A stretch of 64,000 nucleotides of DNA from Chloroflexota bacterium (GCA_026707585.1 JAPOWQ010000001.1:1-64000); one strand, 5' to 3'. Shown: positions 1-7,853, numbered from the stretch's first letter. Notes: a model not told the origin generated them from the letters alone. Numbers and translations: made by a program.

Positions 1-116
1 TCACCCTCTCCGAGGGGAGAGGCAGAACCTGCCCCGGACTCGATCCGGGGTTCGGCGTACCCGCCGAAACCGGTGAGGGTCTTCCGGGCACCCATCTATA
101 GGATTACGCAAAGGTT
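1..116. repeat. Dispersed intergenic stem-loop repeat, copy A
   Basis: The segment holds ctctccgaggggagag, an inverted repeat (ctctcc/ggagag), then a second small palindrome and the string ggtgagggtcttccgggcaccc, ending in ggattacgcaaaggt. The same string order recurs at 7281-7378 and partly at 7133-7193. No ORF here looks coding. This is a REP-like intergenic family. The copy may continue beyond the left window edge. Confidence 0.6.
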
Positions 117-358
117 TATGCAGCGAGCCGACCTATGAAGCGCATGGCCAAGCCCGCTGGCCGCAGGTACGTCGTCCTCGAAGACCCCCCATCCCTGAGC
201 CGAACGACGACGAGGTCCGTGTCATGGCGGTGCGCAGTCTCATCAGCCGCGGCTCGGAAGAAGGCTGGCGCTACGGCAGGCAAGAAGCCGTCGAGCCCCA
301 GATCAAGGGTGATTTCACGGTCGGCTTGGTGGGCGCGCTCAGTCAGGGTGTGGAGCAC
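116..358 (-). pseudogene. Unrecognised ORF fragment
   Basis: The minus-strand frame reads as plausible protein (for example REITLDLGLDGFLPAV) and stays open upstream of the GTG at 358 to roughly 470, with no ATG and no ribosome binding site. Its last 20 codons overlap the plus-strand remnant that starts at 135, so the C-terminus is probably read-through. I do not recognise the family. It sits among other gene debris, so a decayed fragment is more likely than a working gene. Confidence 0.2.
135..200 (+). pseudogene. Orphan N-terminal gene start, copy 1 (MKRMAKP...)
   Basis: The DNA encodes MKRMAKPAGRRYVVLEDPP and closely matches a second copy at 1767-1832 (MKRMAKPPGRGNVVLEDAP). Both lose coding character after about 20 codons. 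The pattern looks like the first strand of a zinc-dependent alcohol dehydrogenase N-terminus, but that identity is a guess. Two decayed copies of the same gene start about 1.6 kb apart show past duplication and truncation here. Confidence 0.35.
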
Positions 359-489
359 CTCCTCGTTGACGATCGCGTGGAGGCCGGCGAGCCGGACGGC
401 GTCGGGTTCGCCGTCCGCGAGGTCACGTAGAGCGGCCGTTACTTCGTCAGTTCTCAGCCGGAGTCTCGTGGAAAAAGGCGCCCTCCTGG

Positions 490-840
490 ATGCTCGGCAA
501 CCTCGTCACCAACTCGCAGGACGTCCTCGGCTGGGGCCACCGTATGCGGGAGATCGGCTACACCGGCGGCGCCGGAAACCAGCCCCGCTGGCTCTTCCTG
601 CCCTACGGCATCGACTGCCTTAACTGGTTCCCCGCCGGCTGCGTCGCCCGCTGGCCCGACAGCGTTCAGCGCAGCTTCATGTATCCCAGCGCCGTCATCG
701 ACGCCCACGACCTCGTCATCCTCTCCCGCACCAGCCGCCACGCCGCCAACCAGCACGACGCCGACCTCTGCACCATCCACCGCATCCCCAACTTCCGCTC
801 CCTCGCCATGGAGCTCCACCAGGGCGGTCTGGCCCAATAG
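490..840 (+). pseudogene. C-terminal remnant of a BNR/sialidase-like protein
   Basis: The 116-codon frame ends in a block typical of sialidase/BNR-repeat protein C-termini, with LVILSRTSRHAANQHDADL followed by TIHRIPNFRSLA. Full members are several hundred residues, so only about a quarter remains. The frame opens at ATG 490 without an evident ribosome binding site, inside an alignable region, so this is not a genuine start. A second, shorter copy of the same C-terminus lies at 8203-8340 at high nucleotide identity. Family assignment is from memory of the conserved tail. Confidence 0.5.
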
Positions 841-908
841 CAATGTCGAGCTAAAGGGCTGGGTAGTCTGGAATCCAGGTGCCGCGCGACCCAATTCAGG
901 AGAATCAG

Positions 909-1298
909 ATGCTCACGAAAGCCACGTTCAAGATCCTCAGCTGGGACGAGGAACCCTTCGACGAACCCGAGAACGGGCCAAAGCTCACCCGCGCGCACAT
1001 CCGCAAGTCCTTCCACGGCGACCTGACCGGCACCGGCAACCTCATGTACCTGATGACGCACTTCGAGGATGGCAACGCCACGTTCATGGGTTTCGAGAAA
1101 GTCGTGGGCGCCCTGCACGGCCGCTCCGGCAGCTTCGTCCTCCAACACACCGGCTCCTACGACGGACAAACGGCCACCGCCGACTACGAGGTCGTCGCAG
1201 GCTCCGGCACCAACCATCTCACCGGCCTCTCCGGCGCCGGCGCCTTCTCCGCCGGCCACGCCGAACAACACGACATGACGTTGGACTACGAGCTGTAG
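909..1298 (+). CDS. DUF3224 family protein
   Basis: A 129-residue protein starting MLTKATFKILSWDEEPF and containing the family pattern of an alternating-strand domain: TRAHIRKSFHGDLTGTG near residues 28-44 and GSFVLQHTGSYDG near 75-87. DUF3224 proteins are small cytosolic beta-barrel proteins of unknown function related to the AOC-barrel fold, and the length matches. The ORF track opens at 879, but the ATG at 909 is preceded by aggaga at good spacing and begins the conserved domain, so I use it. It stands alone between debris and the DUF2283 gene, and no partner is implied. Confidence 0.75.
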   Translation: MLTKATFKILSWDEEPFDEPENGPKLTRAHIRKSFHGDLTGTGNLMYLMTHFEDGNATFMGFEKVVGALHGRSGSFVLQHTGSYDGQTATADYEVVAGSGTNHLTGLSGAGAFSAGHAEQHDMTLDYEL

Positions 1299-1436
1299 TT
1301 CTCCCGGATGTTCGCTTACTCCTGGAATGGCTGGACAGACGCAGGAACCTACGCGAGTCAGCCAGCGTTCACCGGACGTCTTGATTGCGTCGCGGCGAAG
1401 TTTCGACAAGTCCCCCAAGTCCGCCGCAGCTCTTCG

Positions 1437-1637
1437 CTAGACCGTCTCGAACTCCACCGCCGACAGGTTCAAATCCGAAGACCGCTGCGAAATGTGCAGC
1501 AGTTCCACGCCAACGACTTCCTTCGCCTCGTTGTAGTCCAGCACGACCCCGGGAGAAACTTCCTCAGACTCCACGATCTCTGAGTCATCCAGGCGCAGGT
1601 ACAGCGCGTCGGCTTCCCGGTCCACGTTCAGCTTCAT
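1437..1637 (-). CDS. DUF2283 domain protein, copy 1
   Basis: A 66-residue protein, MKLNVDREADALYLRLDDSE then SPGVVLDYNEAKEVVGVELL, with the family pattern of a short beta-hairpin domain (DREADALYLRL ... GVVLDY ... VVGVELL). It has an aggtgag ribosome binding site just before ATG 1637. DUF2283 proteins are often encoded next to DUF4258 and have been proposed as antitoxin-like. No DUF4258 gene is visible here, so this is a solitary copy. It is about 85 percent identical to the protein at 6725-6937. Function unknown. Confidence 0.7.
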   Translation of the reverse strand: MKLNVDREADALYLRLDDSEIVESEEVSPGVVLDYNEAKEVVGVELLHISQRSSDLNLSAVEFETV

Positions 1638-1742
1638 AGCTCACCTCGCAGGCCACGATCAGAGAATACGCCGAGAATTCACGACTCTCCGCACTTCCCG
1701 TGAACGCCCGGTTGGCCTGATGACGACACTTCACGGACACGC
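1437..1742. repeat. Left copy of direct repeat bracketing the herA-nurA-MTase cassette
   Basis: This segment contains the DUF2283 gene plus about 100 bp upstream of it. It aligns with 6725-7042 in the same orientation; shared runs include gagtcatccaggcgcagg, gcgtcggcttcccggt and cacgactctccgcacttc. The two copies lie either side of a block of different base composition. Homology continues beyond the coding part, so this is a DNA duplication rather than merely two related genes. Confidence 0.75.
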
Positions 1743-1942
1743 GGTATCCCGACAAGGAGCCCACCCATGAAACGCATGGCCAAACCCCCAGGCCGAGGCA
1801 ACGTCGTCCTCGAAGACGCCCCCATCCCCGGAACCCGGCTTCGGCGAAGTCAGCTACAATCTCTTTCGTTGAGCCCGTCGGCAATGTTGTTCTGTCCGAT
1901 GGTGCAGACCCACACTACAGTCCTCAGTGCTGGTGAACTCGT
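1638..1942. other. Intergenic stretch upstream of herA
   Basis: About 300 bases without a convincing gene. The first 100 bp belong to the left direct repeat. 1767-1832 is the second copy of the MKRMAKP gene start. A TACAAT hexamer at 1855-1860 could serve as a -10 for herA, but the -35 region is poor. Confidence 0.5.
1767..1832 (+). pseudogene. Orphan N-terminal gene start, copy 2 (MKRMAKP...)
   Basis: The frame encodes MKRMAKPPGRGNVVLEDAPIP, preceded by aaggagcc, a good ribosome binding site, and followed by loss of coding character. It matches the copy at 135-200. The intact ribosome binding site suggests this was a true gene start before truncation. Confidence 0.35.
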
Positions 1943-1948
1943 GTGCAC

Positions 1949-4096
1949 ATGAATGAAACAAACGACTCAGACGAGCGACCGGATCTCCTAGGTCGGCTCG
2001 GCCCAGAGATCGAACGCGAAGAATCGTCTAGCCGCCTGACCGCTGCTGCTCAGGCGATCGCGGCTCTTCAGGATTCCGACTCTCAAGTCGGCGATCTCAT
2101 ACGGATGGACTTCCACGAGGCACACGTCTTGGTGCATGACGCCTTGCGGCAGCAGGTCGGTGGCGTTCCACATGGCTGCCTCCTATTGGCAGCGCGGACT
2201 CACGCAGTTGGAGATGCAGCACCAGATTCAGCCGATTCCATGCCATCACTCTTGCTACTGCGCGTTCTTGGCAACAGCCAACTGCCCAACGACATCGAGA
2301 TGCACCAGGCACGATTCCAGGCCGGCCAGAGGGCTTCGGATAGTCCCTACAATTGGGACGAACACCAAAACACAGATCAGTTTACGCTAAACCAAATGCG
2401 CTATGCGGGCCTTCGTTGCTCGATCCTGGGTACTTTTCGCATGACCATTGGGACTGATTCCGAGGAGTGGCAGCTGACATTTGGAAGCGATATTGACAAC
2501 TTCTATGCTGGACAGGGAATGAAGATCTACAAACCCGTAGAATCCGCTCTGGAACAGATTATCAACTTCACTCAGGATAGCGATTCCGATGCCAGTCGAG
2601 TTCGTATTGGCGAGATCAAGTACGCTTCGGCGCTGGATAGTGGCCGTCCCGAGTCCGTGCCTGTACTAATGACGACCCGCGATGTAGTTGCGCAACGTAC
2701 GGCGCTGTTTGGGATGACAAGAACCGGAAAATCAAACACGGTTAAGACGATATCCCGTGCAGTCTTTTCGTTGCGACTTGACGCTTCCAAACCGGAGCGA
2801 GTCGCACAGCTGATTATCGATCCTAATGGCGAGTATGCAAACGACAATCCACAGGATGCCGGCTGCCTAAGGAACGTAGGTCACCTTAGCGGTGCACGAC
2901 CGGATGACGTAGTGACCTATGGCCTGACTCCTCATCCCAACGATCCGGGACGAAGAATAACGAAGATGAACTTTTTTGGACCAGAGCTCCCAACCGCGCC
3001 GCCGCGCACCGCGGAAAGTATTCACGACGACTTGCAATCCCTCTATATGGGAAAGCAGATCATCGACGGCAGGCTTGATGAAGAGAGTGCTGGATATATA
3101 GCTGCATTCCGGGCCACTGACCTGACGGCTCCTCGTGGCGTAACAGACTGGAGCGAATACGTTCGCTACCGTCGGGCGGTGTTTGTGTATCGCTCGGTGC
3201 TAGCAGCCGCCGGGTTCGAATTGCCACGCGGCGAAGTCTCGGTCAGCAGACTTTTTAGTCGCGATGTTCGCGACGCCATGAATCGAGATGACGACCTATC
3301 CGGTTTTGTGCCTCAGCTAGACGATCGGCTACCTTGGGACGTTGCAGCCGAATTCTGCAAGCACTTTAGCGAGTGGTTCAGAAGCGGGGGCGGACGTGCT
3401 TTTGACCGTCAATACCAAATCGCCAACGATGGCCGGAACTGGAGCGACGACCGACTACTAAACCTATTGCGAATCTTCGAGAACACTAGAGGAGTTCAAG
3501 CCATTCGGGAATGCCGCGAGTGGCACGACCGGGATCGCAACACAGAGTACACTGAAGAAATCGTGGCTGACTTGGATGCAGGTAGGCTAGTAATCCTTGA
3601 CCAGGCTCTCGGCGACCCAAATATGAACGTCCAGGCCGCAGAACGCATCATGCGTGCAATCTTCGTTCGACAGCAACGGCGATTCACCAATCCGCTAGAG
3701 GGATCAGACGGATCGTATCTTCGGCCGAATCCTGTCATAATCTACGTTGAAGAGGCTCACACACTTCTTCCTCGCGGTAGTGAGGAGGATACGACCAACA
3801 TTTGGGCACGCACCGCAAAAGAAGGCGCTAAATTCAATATTGGACTCGTCTATTCTACGCAAGAACCTTCGTCAATCCAGCGCAACATCCTGCGGAATAC
3901 CGAGAACTGGTTCCTCTCTCATCTCAATAGCACAGGCGAAACCCGCGAGCTAGATCAGTACAACGACTTCGCAGATTTCTCCGGGAGTATCCGGCGTGTA
4001 AAGGAACCGGGTTTTTTGAAGGTGCGGATGATGTCGAATCCTTATACGCTGCCTGTCCAAATTGACCTTTTTACGGCGCCAGCGGCGCCGGAGTAA
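1949..4096 (+). CDS. herA: HerA-family DNA translocase/helicase ATPase
   Basis: A 715-residue HerA/FtsK-clade ATPase, longer than the roughly 500-residue archaeal HerA. An N-terminal extension of about 200 residues comes first, then a HAS-barrel-like segment (VRIGEIKYA), Walker A FGMTRTGKSNT (GKS about 260-262), an inserted helical region of about 250 residues and Walker B VIIYVEEAHTLLP (EE about 601-602). A sensor-like VYSTQEPSSI follows. HerA forms hexameric rings that pump DNA and stimulate NurA. The stop overlaps the next start as TAATG, so herA and nurA are translationally coupled. I chose ATG 1949 over GTG 1943, two codons upstream; neither has a clear ribosome binding site. Codon choice is visibly AT-richer than the flanking genes, consistent with transfer. 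Confidence 0.9.
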   Translation: MNETNDSDERPDLLGRLGPEIEREESSSRLTAAAQAIAALQDSDSQVGDLIRMDFHEAHVLVHDALRQQVGGVPHGCLLLAARTHAVGDAAPDSADSMPSLLLLRVLGNSQLPNDIEMHQARFQAGQRASDSPYNWDEHQNTDQFTLNQMRYAGLRCSILGTFRMTIGTDSEEWQLTFGSDIDNFYAGQGMKIYKPVESALEQIINFTQDSDSDASRVRIGEIKYASALDSGRPESVPVLMTTRDVVAQRTALFGMTRTGKSNTVKTISRAVFSLRLDASKPERVAQLIIDPNGEYANDNPQDAGCLRNVGHLSGARPDDVVTYGLTPHPNDPGRRITKMNFFGPELPTAPPRTAESIHDDLQSLYMGKQIIDGRLDEESAGYIAAFRATDLTAPRGVTDWSEYVRYRRAVFVYRSVLAAAGFELPRGEVSVSRLFSRDVRDAMNRDDDLSGFVPQLDDRLPWDVAAEFCKHFSEWFRSGGGRAFDRQYQIANDGRNWSDDRLLNLLRIFENTRGVQAIRECREWHDRDRNTEYTEEIVADLDAGRLVILDQALGDPNMNVQAAERIMRAIFVRQQRRFTNPLEGSDGSYLRPNPVIIYVEEAHTLLPRGSEEDTTNIWARTAKEGAKFNIGLVYSTQEPSSIQRNILRNTENWFLSHLNSTGETRELDQYNDFADFSGSIRRVKEPGFLKVRMMSNPYTLPVQIDLFTAPAAPE

Positions 4097-5424
4097 TGCC
4101 CTACGACAGCGAGTTTGCCAGCGGCGATTCACTTTGGCGGTTGGTCGAGAGTGAGAGCGTCAAGGAATTCCAGGGCGTTGTCCGCCACGGTGGACCGGAG
4201 CAAGTAGCTGATCCGCCTTCTACGCTCTCGCCACCGCGTGGCCTTGATCGAATCACACGAATAATCGTAATTGATGGCTCCACGGTCACCAGTGCGGTTC
4301 GCATAGGCTATCCCGGTGCTGAGGCAGCTCTTCTTCAGCTTGCCGCCGTCATCATTGACCTCGCGGCGCTAAGGGATATCCCACTTGCTTCCATCCCACG
4401 CCCCAGCACCATGAGGGGTATGGAGGACTGCAGGACACTTGATGCCGTGCTTCCAGGTCGAAACGTAGTTCGCCGAGATGTTGCTGACGACACGCCCGAA
4501 CGCTACTTCCGTTTCACGATTCACCAGATGCTGTCGGGCAGGAGAGTTGACCGCGATCACGAGACGCTCATTGAGACCATGCGCGCCATCACACCGCCGC
4601 GGCAGGGCTTTCGCTGTCCGGTGAGCGACTGCGAGAATTCAATCCCGGCTCTGGAGGGAGCCGGAGTGTGTCCCTGCGAAAGAAAGGAGCCAGTGTTTGA
4701 AACTGACAGTCTGCGGCTGCACGAGCGATTTGAGGATCACGGTTCGTCGGCACAGGCTTATACCGCGGCGCGGCAGGTCGTCGAGCACCTTGCCATGGTC
4801 AACATCATGCGGTTCTTCGAACGCTGCAATTGGTGGAGCGCTTTTCGCACAACCGCATTCGTGATGGACGGCCCGCTGGCGATTTTCGGTATGCCTGCAT
4901 GGCTGAAGCATCACGTTCAGGCAGAGGTCGGCCGTTTGCATGCGCAGGCATTGTCGCGGGGTGGCGACGGCGTGATGCTCTTTGGTGTGGAGAAGAGCGG
5001 CATGTTCCTTGAGCACCTGAAGGCACTTGACCAGAGCGACTTCGAAGGTCCCCGCGCTCGCCTTCGGCCCGGTCTTGCACTGGCTCCCGACCGCACGTAC
5101 ACCCACCGGCATATTGCCCTGCGTCCTCAAGACGCCAAACCCCACGGCGACGTCACCGACTACGGCCGCCGGGTGCTCTACAAGAACAGATTGGGGCAGC
5201 ACTCAGTCCTCATGACACCAATTGTGAACGACGAGGGCCAGGATCGAGACTGCATCGACGAAGCCGCTTTTCCCCGTCTGGGAGAGGCACTTGACGTCAT
5301 GGATGAGTTCTCCACCTACCTATACGAGGACGGCTTCGTTCCGCTGGTGCGCGCACATGCTCACGCCGCGATACCTCTCAAGGCCGGTATCGGGCTACTA
5401 ACAGAGCTCTTCGCGGACGAATGA
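4096..5424 (+). CDS. nurA: NurA-domain nuclease
   Basis: A 442-residue protein with NurA hallmarks. The first catalytic strand IIVIDGST has its Asp at about residue 60, a second acidic strand FVMDGPLAIFG has Asp at about 258, and GVEKSG lies at about 297-302. NurA nucleases are RNase-H-fold, Mn-dependent 5'-3' exonucleases and endonucleases that dock on HerA. Between the catalytic strands is a Cys-rich insertion (CPVSDCEN ... GVCPCER) followed by TDSLRLHERF, which could bind zinc. The start overlaps the herA stop (TAATG) and the stop overlaps the methyltransferase start (ATGA), so the three genes are one transcriptional unit. Nuclease activity is inferred from motifs. Confidence 0.85.
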   Translation: MPYDSEFASGDSLWRLVESESVKEFQGVVRHGGPEQVADPPSTLSPPRGLDRITRIIVIDGSTVTSAVRIGYPGAEAALLQLAAVIIDLAALRDIPLASIPRPSTMRGMEDCRTLDAVLPGRNVVRRDVADDTPERYFRFTIHQMLSGRRVDRDHETLIETMRAITPPRQGFRCPVSDCENSIPALEGAGVCPCERKEPVFETDSLRLHERFEDHGSSAQAYTAARQVVEHLAMVNIMRFFERCNWWSAFRTTAFVMDGPLAIFGMPAWLKHHVQAEVGRLHAQALSRGGDGVMLFGVEKSGMFLEHLKALDQSDFEGPRARLRPGLALAPDRTYTHRHIALRPQDAKPHGDVTDYGRRVLYKNRLGQHSVLMTPIVNDEGQDRDCIDEAAFPRLGEALDVMDEFSTYLYEDGFVPLVRAHAHAAIPLKAGIGLLTELFADE

Positions 5425-6626
5425 GCGCGACTAGTCTTCGAGAAGTCCCGGCCATGACCGGCTTCGGAACCGCCGAGAGCCGGTGGGCGCGACTGGGACC
5501 CTACTACGCGATGTTCCCCGTGGAATTCGCGCGGCAAGTCATAGCAGCCTTTAGCAAACGTGGCGACATCGTTCTCGACCCGTTTTGCGGACGTGGCACT
5601 GCACCTTACGTCGCCATGGTCTCCGGCCGCGGTGCCTTCGGCTGTGACATCAATCCCGTTGCGTGGCTGTACGCTGCCGCCAAGACGTGTCCCCATCAAT
5701 CACTGGCCGACGTGACTCGGCGCATTGACGAGGTTGCCGGCGCCATTCGTGCTCAAGATCGCCAGCCCGCCGACGAGTTTCAAGCGCTCGCGTTCGGTCC
5801 GCGAGCGCTCGGATTCATCAATAGTGCTCGCCGAGAACTGAGTTGGCGTGACTGCGTCCGGGATCGAACGGTCGCCGCACTGCTGCTCCACTACCTGCAC
5901 GCAAAGCTTGGGGGAGGTCTCTCAAACCAGTTGCGGCCGACACGGGCAATGTGCCCTGACTATTCCGTGCGTTGGTGGCGCAAGCGTGGGCTAGCGGCTC
6001 CGCCGGACATTGACGCAGCCGCGTTCTTGCGTGATCGCGCTGCTTGGCGTTTCGCGAAAGGAGTTCCGGCACGGTCTGGCCACGCCTGCATATCACTTGG
6101 CGATGCCTCCCACGCCTTGCCGCAAATGCATGCCCCCGCCGATCTGGTACTTACGTCGCCTCCTTACGTTGGAGTTACCAACTATCGGGCCGATAACTGG
6201 ATCAGGCTGTGGGCATTGGGAGAGGGTCCGCCGCGACCTGACTGGTCCACCGACCAGAAGTTTTGTAGTCCCAAGAAATACGAAGCCATGCTTCTAAGCG
6301 TGTTCGCGGAAACGCGCTCAAGGGCACGACCAACTGCGGTTTGGTGCCTCCGAGTGGATGCCAGGGAGCGGACGCTCGCGGTCGTTCGCCGAATCCTGGA
6401 TGGCCTGCTGCCGCAACACCGACGTTACGAGCGAGTGTCCCCGTCGCCAAAACGGACCCAAACGGCGCTGTATGGCGATCATCGAACAAAGCCGGGAGAC
6501 ATTGATCTCGTTTACCTTCCTTCACCCAAGTTGTCCGAACGTCTCAGCGGCCTTACCTCGGATGGCACCTCGACCTTTGACCGAGAGTTCCTAAGTCCTC
6601 TTGAGCCGGAACCGATGACCGCCTAA
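5421..6626 (+). CDS. Amino-type DNA methyltransferase (TSPPY)
   Basis: A 401-residue SAM-dependent DNA methylase. The SAM-binding motif I is LDPFCGRGTAPYVA (residues 52-65), with an acidic turn GCDINPVAW just after it. The catalytic motif IV is LTSPPYVGVTNY (TSPPY 245-249), the form typical of N4-cytosine and some N6-adenine methylases. About 180 residues between motifs I and IV can hold the target-recognition region. It starts inside the nurA stop (ATGA). No dedicated restriction endonuclease gene is adjacent, so HerA-NurA may provide the nuclease that this enzyme shields against, which is an inference. Base composition is intermediate between herA and the host genes. Confidence 0.85.
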   Translation: MSATSLREVPAMTGFGTAESRWARLGPYYAMFPVEFARQVIAAFSKRGDIVLDPFCGRGTAPYVAMVSGRGAFGCDINPVAWLYAAAKTCPHQSLADVTRRIDEVAGAIRAQDRQPADEFQALAFGPRALGFINSARRELSWRDCVRDRTVAALLLHYLHAKLGGGLSNQLRPTRAMCPDYSVRWWRKRGLAAPPDIDAAAFLRDRAAWRFAKGVPARSGHACISLGDASHALPQMHAPADLVLTSPPYVGVTNYRADNWIRLWALGEGPPRPDWSTDQKFCSPKKYEAMLLSVFAETRSRARPTAVWCLRVDARERTLAVVRRILDGLLPQHRRYERVSPSPKRTQTALYGDHRTKPGDIDLVYLPSPKLSERLSGLTSDGTSTFDREFLSPLEPEPMTA

Positions 6627-6724
6627 CGAAGAAGAGCAGCCCTCGTCGGCCAATCGGCCCCTATGCCCAACCCCAACGTCACTCCCCGCGCCCAGGACTT
6701 CAGGTCGTTGCCCGCATTTCCGAC

Positions 6725-6937
6725 TCAAGCCTCGTCTTCTTCCGCCTCCGATTCCTGCACCGACAGGTTCAGATCCGAAGGCCTATTCGAGAGGCGCAGA
6801 AGTTCCACGCCGACGACTTCCTTCGCCTCGTTGCAGTCCAGTACGACCCCCGGCGAAACTTCTTCCGACTCAACAATCTCCGAGTCATCCAGGCGCAGGC
6901 ACAGCGCGTCGGCTTCCCGGTTTACCCTCAGCTTCAT
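6725..6937 (-). CDS. DUF2283 domain protein, copy 2
   Basis: A 70-residue paralog of the protein at 1437-1637, beginning MKLRVNREADALCLRLDDSE. The Tyr in the first strand and the Tyr of VVLDY are both Cys here, and the tail is an acidic EAEEDEA instead of VEFETV. It is in the same orientation as copy 1 on the far side of the herA cassette. No DUF4258 partner is seen. Function unknown. Confidence 0.65.
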   Translation of the reverse strand: MKLRVNREADALCLRLDDSEIVESEEVSPGVVLDCNEAKEVVGVELLRLSNRPSDLNLSVQESEAEEDEA

Positions 6938-7042
6938 AGCCCACCTCGCCTTCCTCGATCAAAGAATACGCCGAGAAGTCACGACTCTCCGCACTTCGCG
7001 TGAATGCCCACACGGCATGCTGACGACGCCCCACCGACGCGC
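6725..7042. repeat. Right copy of direct repeat bracketing the herA-nurA-MTase cassette
   Basis: This segment aligns with 1437-1742 in direct orientation through the DUF2283 gene and about 100 bp upstream of it. The upstream parts share agaatacgccgagaa and cacgactctccgcacttc. The copies differ at many positions, so the duplication is not recent, or the cassette arrived with its own copy. Confidence 0.75.
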
Positions 7043-7082
7043 CGCAAACGGCACATCCCGGTCCTCCATCTCATCGCTGGAT

Positions 7083-7126
7083 GTGTAAACCATGTCTCCG
7101 AACACGTGTAAATGATGTCTCCGGTC
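7083..7126. repeat. Possible insertion-sequence end remnant
   Basis: Two near-identical 21-mers follow each other: gtgtaaaccatgtctccg and gtgtaaatgatgtctccg, each with three more bases, separated by 2 nt. Tandem tgtaaa...atgtctcc units resemble terminal or subterminal sequences I associate with IS481-type elements, but no transposase ORF is present. It lies just outside the right DUF2283 repeat. Confidence 0.3.
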
Positions 7127-7132
7127 TGCACA

Positions 7133-7193
7133 GTGGGAGAGGGTTGGGGTGAGGGTCTTCCGAGCACCCGCTCTCGGGTTACTCAAAGGTCTC
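7133..7193. repeat. Dispersed intergenic repeat, partial copy B
   Basis: The segment carries gagggttggggtgagggtc then ttccgagcaccc and gggttactcaaaggtctcc, matching the right half of copies at 1-116 and 7281-7378 with small differences. Confidence 0.5.
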
Positions 7194-7280
7194 CTTGAGG
7201 TTGAGGGCTGGGGTGAGGGTGGCTGCCTCGGTGAACCTGCGAAGCCGAAGTCGAGCACCTTCCGCCGGGGCCGCCCCTCT

Positions 7281-7378
7281 TCACCCTCTCCAAGGGGAGA
7301 GGCAGACTCGGCCGTCTTCGGCCGAATTCGGTGAGGGGTCTTCCGGGCACCCACCCTCGGATTACGCAATGGTCTCCG
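7281..7378. repeat. Dispersed intergenic stem-loop repeat, copy C
   Basis: The segment starts tcaccctctccaaggggaga, with the stem ctctcc/ggagag, then has a second small hairpin around ggccgtcttcggcc, then ggtgaggggtcttccggg and ggattacgcaatggtctcc. It aligns over most of its length with copy A at the left window edge. Confidence 0.6.
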
Positions 7379-7532
7379 ATTGGATAGGGTTCGGGTGAGC
7401 GTCTTCCGTGCTACCGATCCTCGGGTCGCGAAGAATCATTCATAGACAGTGAAGAGGCGCAGGCGACAGGTAGTCGCAGGACCAGCCACTCCAAACGTCG
7501 GAACAACGGCGCAGACGCCCTGACTCGCCTGG

Positions 7533-7853
7533 CTATTGCGGCAAGTCGGGGGGCGTATCCGTGCGCCGAATGCGCTGAACGATATGCCGCCCGCCCTTGC
7601 CAATCCCACGCACTCCCCTGCCGATTCCCCGTCCCGCGATCGCGAAGGCGGGCAGGATGATCGGGAGGACTTTGAGAAGCGTGTCCAGGGCCGTCTTGAG
7701 AAGCTCCCACAAGACCTTGACCAGGCCGGCAGCCAGCTTGGCGACGGTCTTGGGCAACTCCCAAAGGACCTTGATCAGGTTGGCCGCGAGCTTGACGACC
7801 GCGTTAAGCAGCGCCCAGAGACCCAGAACGGGAAGTACCAGCGCCTTCATCAT
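7533..7853 (-). CDS. Small hydrophobic protein with an internal 17-residue repeat
   Basis: A 106-residue protein starting MMKALVLPVLGLWALLNAV. It contains a repeated unit, VVKLAANLIKVLWELPKT then VAKLAAGLVKVLWELLKT, and a third weaker unit, followed by ILPAFAIAGRGIGRGVRGIGKG and a basic tail. The repeat is also visible in the DNA as tandem units of about 51 bp. The hydrophobic and amphipathic helices suggest a membrane-bound or membrane-active peptide. No signal cleavage site is seen. Family not recognised; the alternative is a non-coding repeat that happens to stay open. It lies alone in the accessory region. Confidence 0.45.
   Translation of the reverse strand: MMKALVLPVLGLWALLNAVVKLAANLIKVLWELPKTVAKLAAGLVKVLWELLKTALDTLLKVLPIILPAFAIAGRGIGRGVRGIGKGGRHIVQRIRRTDTPPDLPQ

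Noticed and set aside
1437-1637. DUF2283 as half of a toxin-antitoxin pair
   Set aside because: No DUF4258 or other small toxin-like ORF is adjacent to either copy.
1-7378. Intergenic repeats as a CRISPR array
   Set aside because: Copies are few, imperfect and far apart, with no regular spacers and no cas genes in the window.
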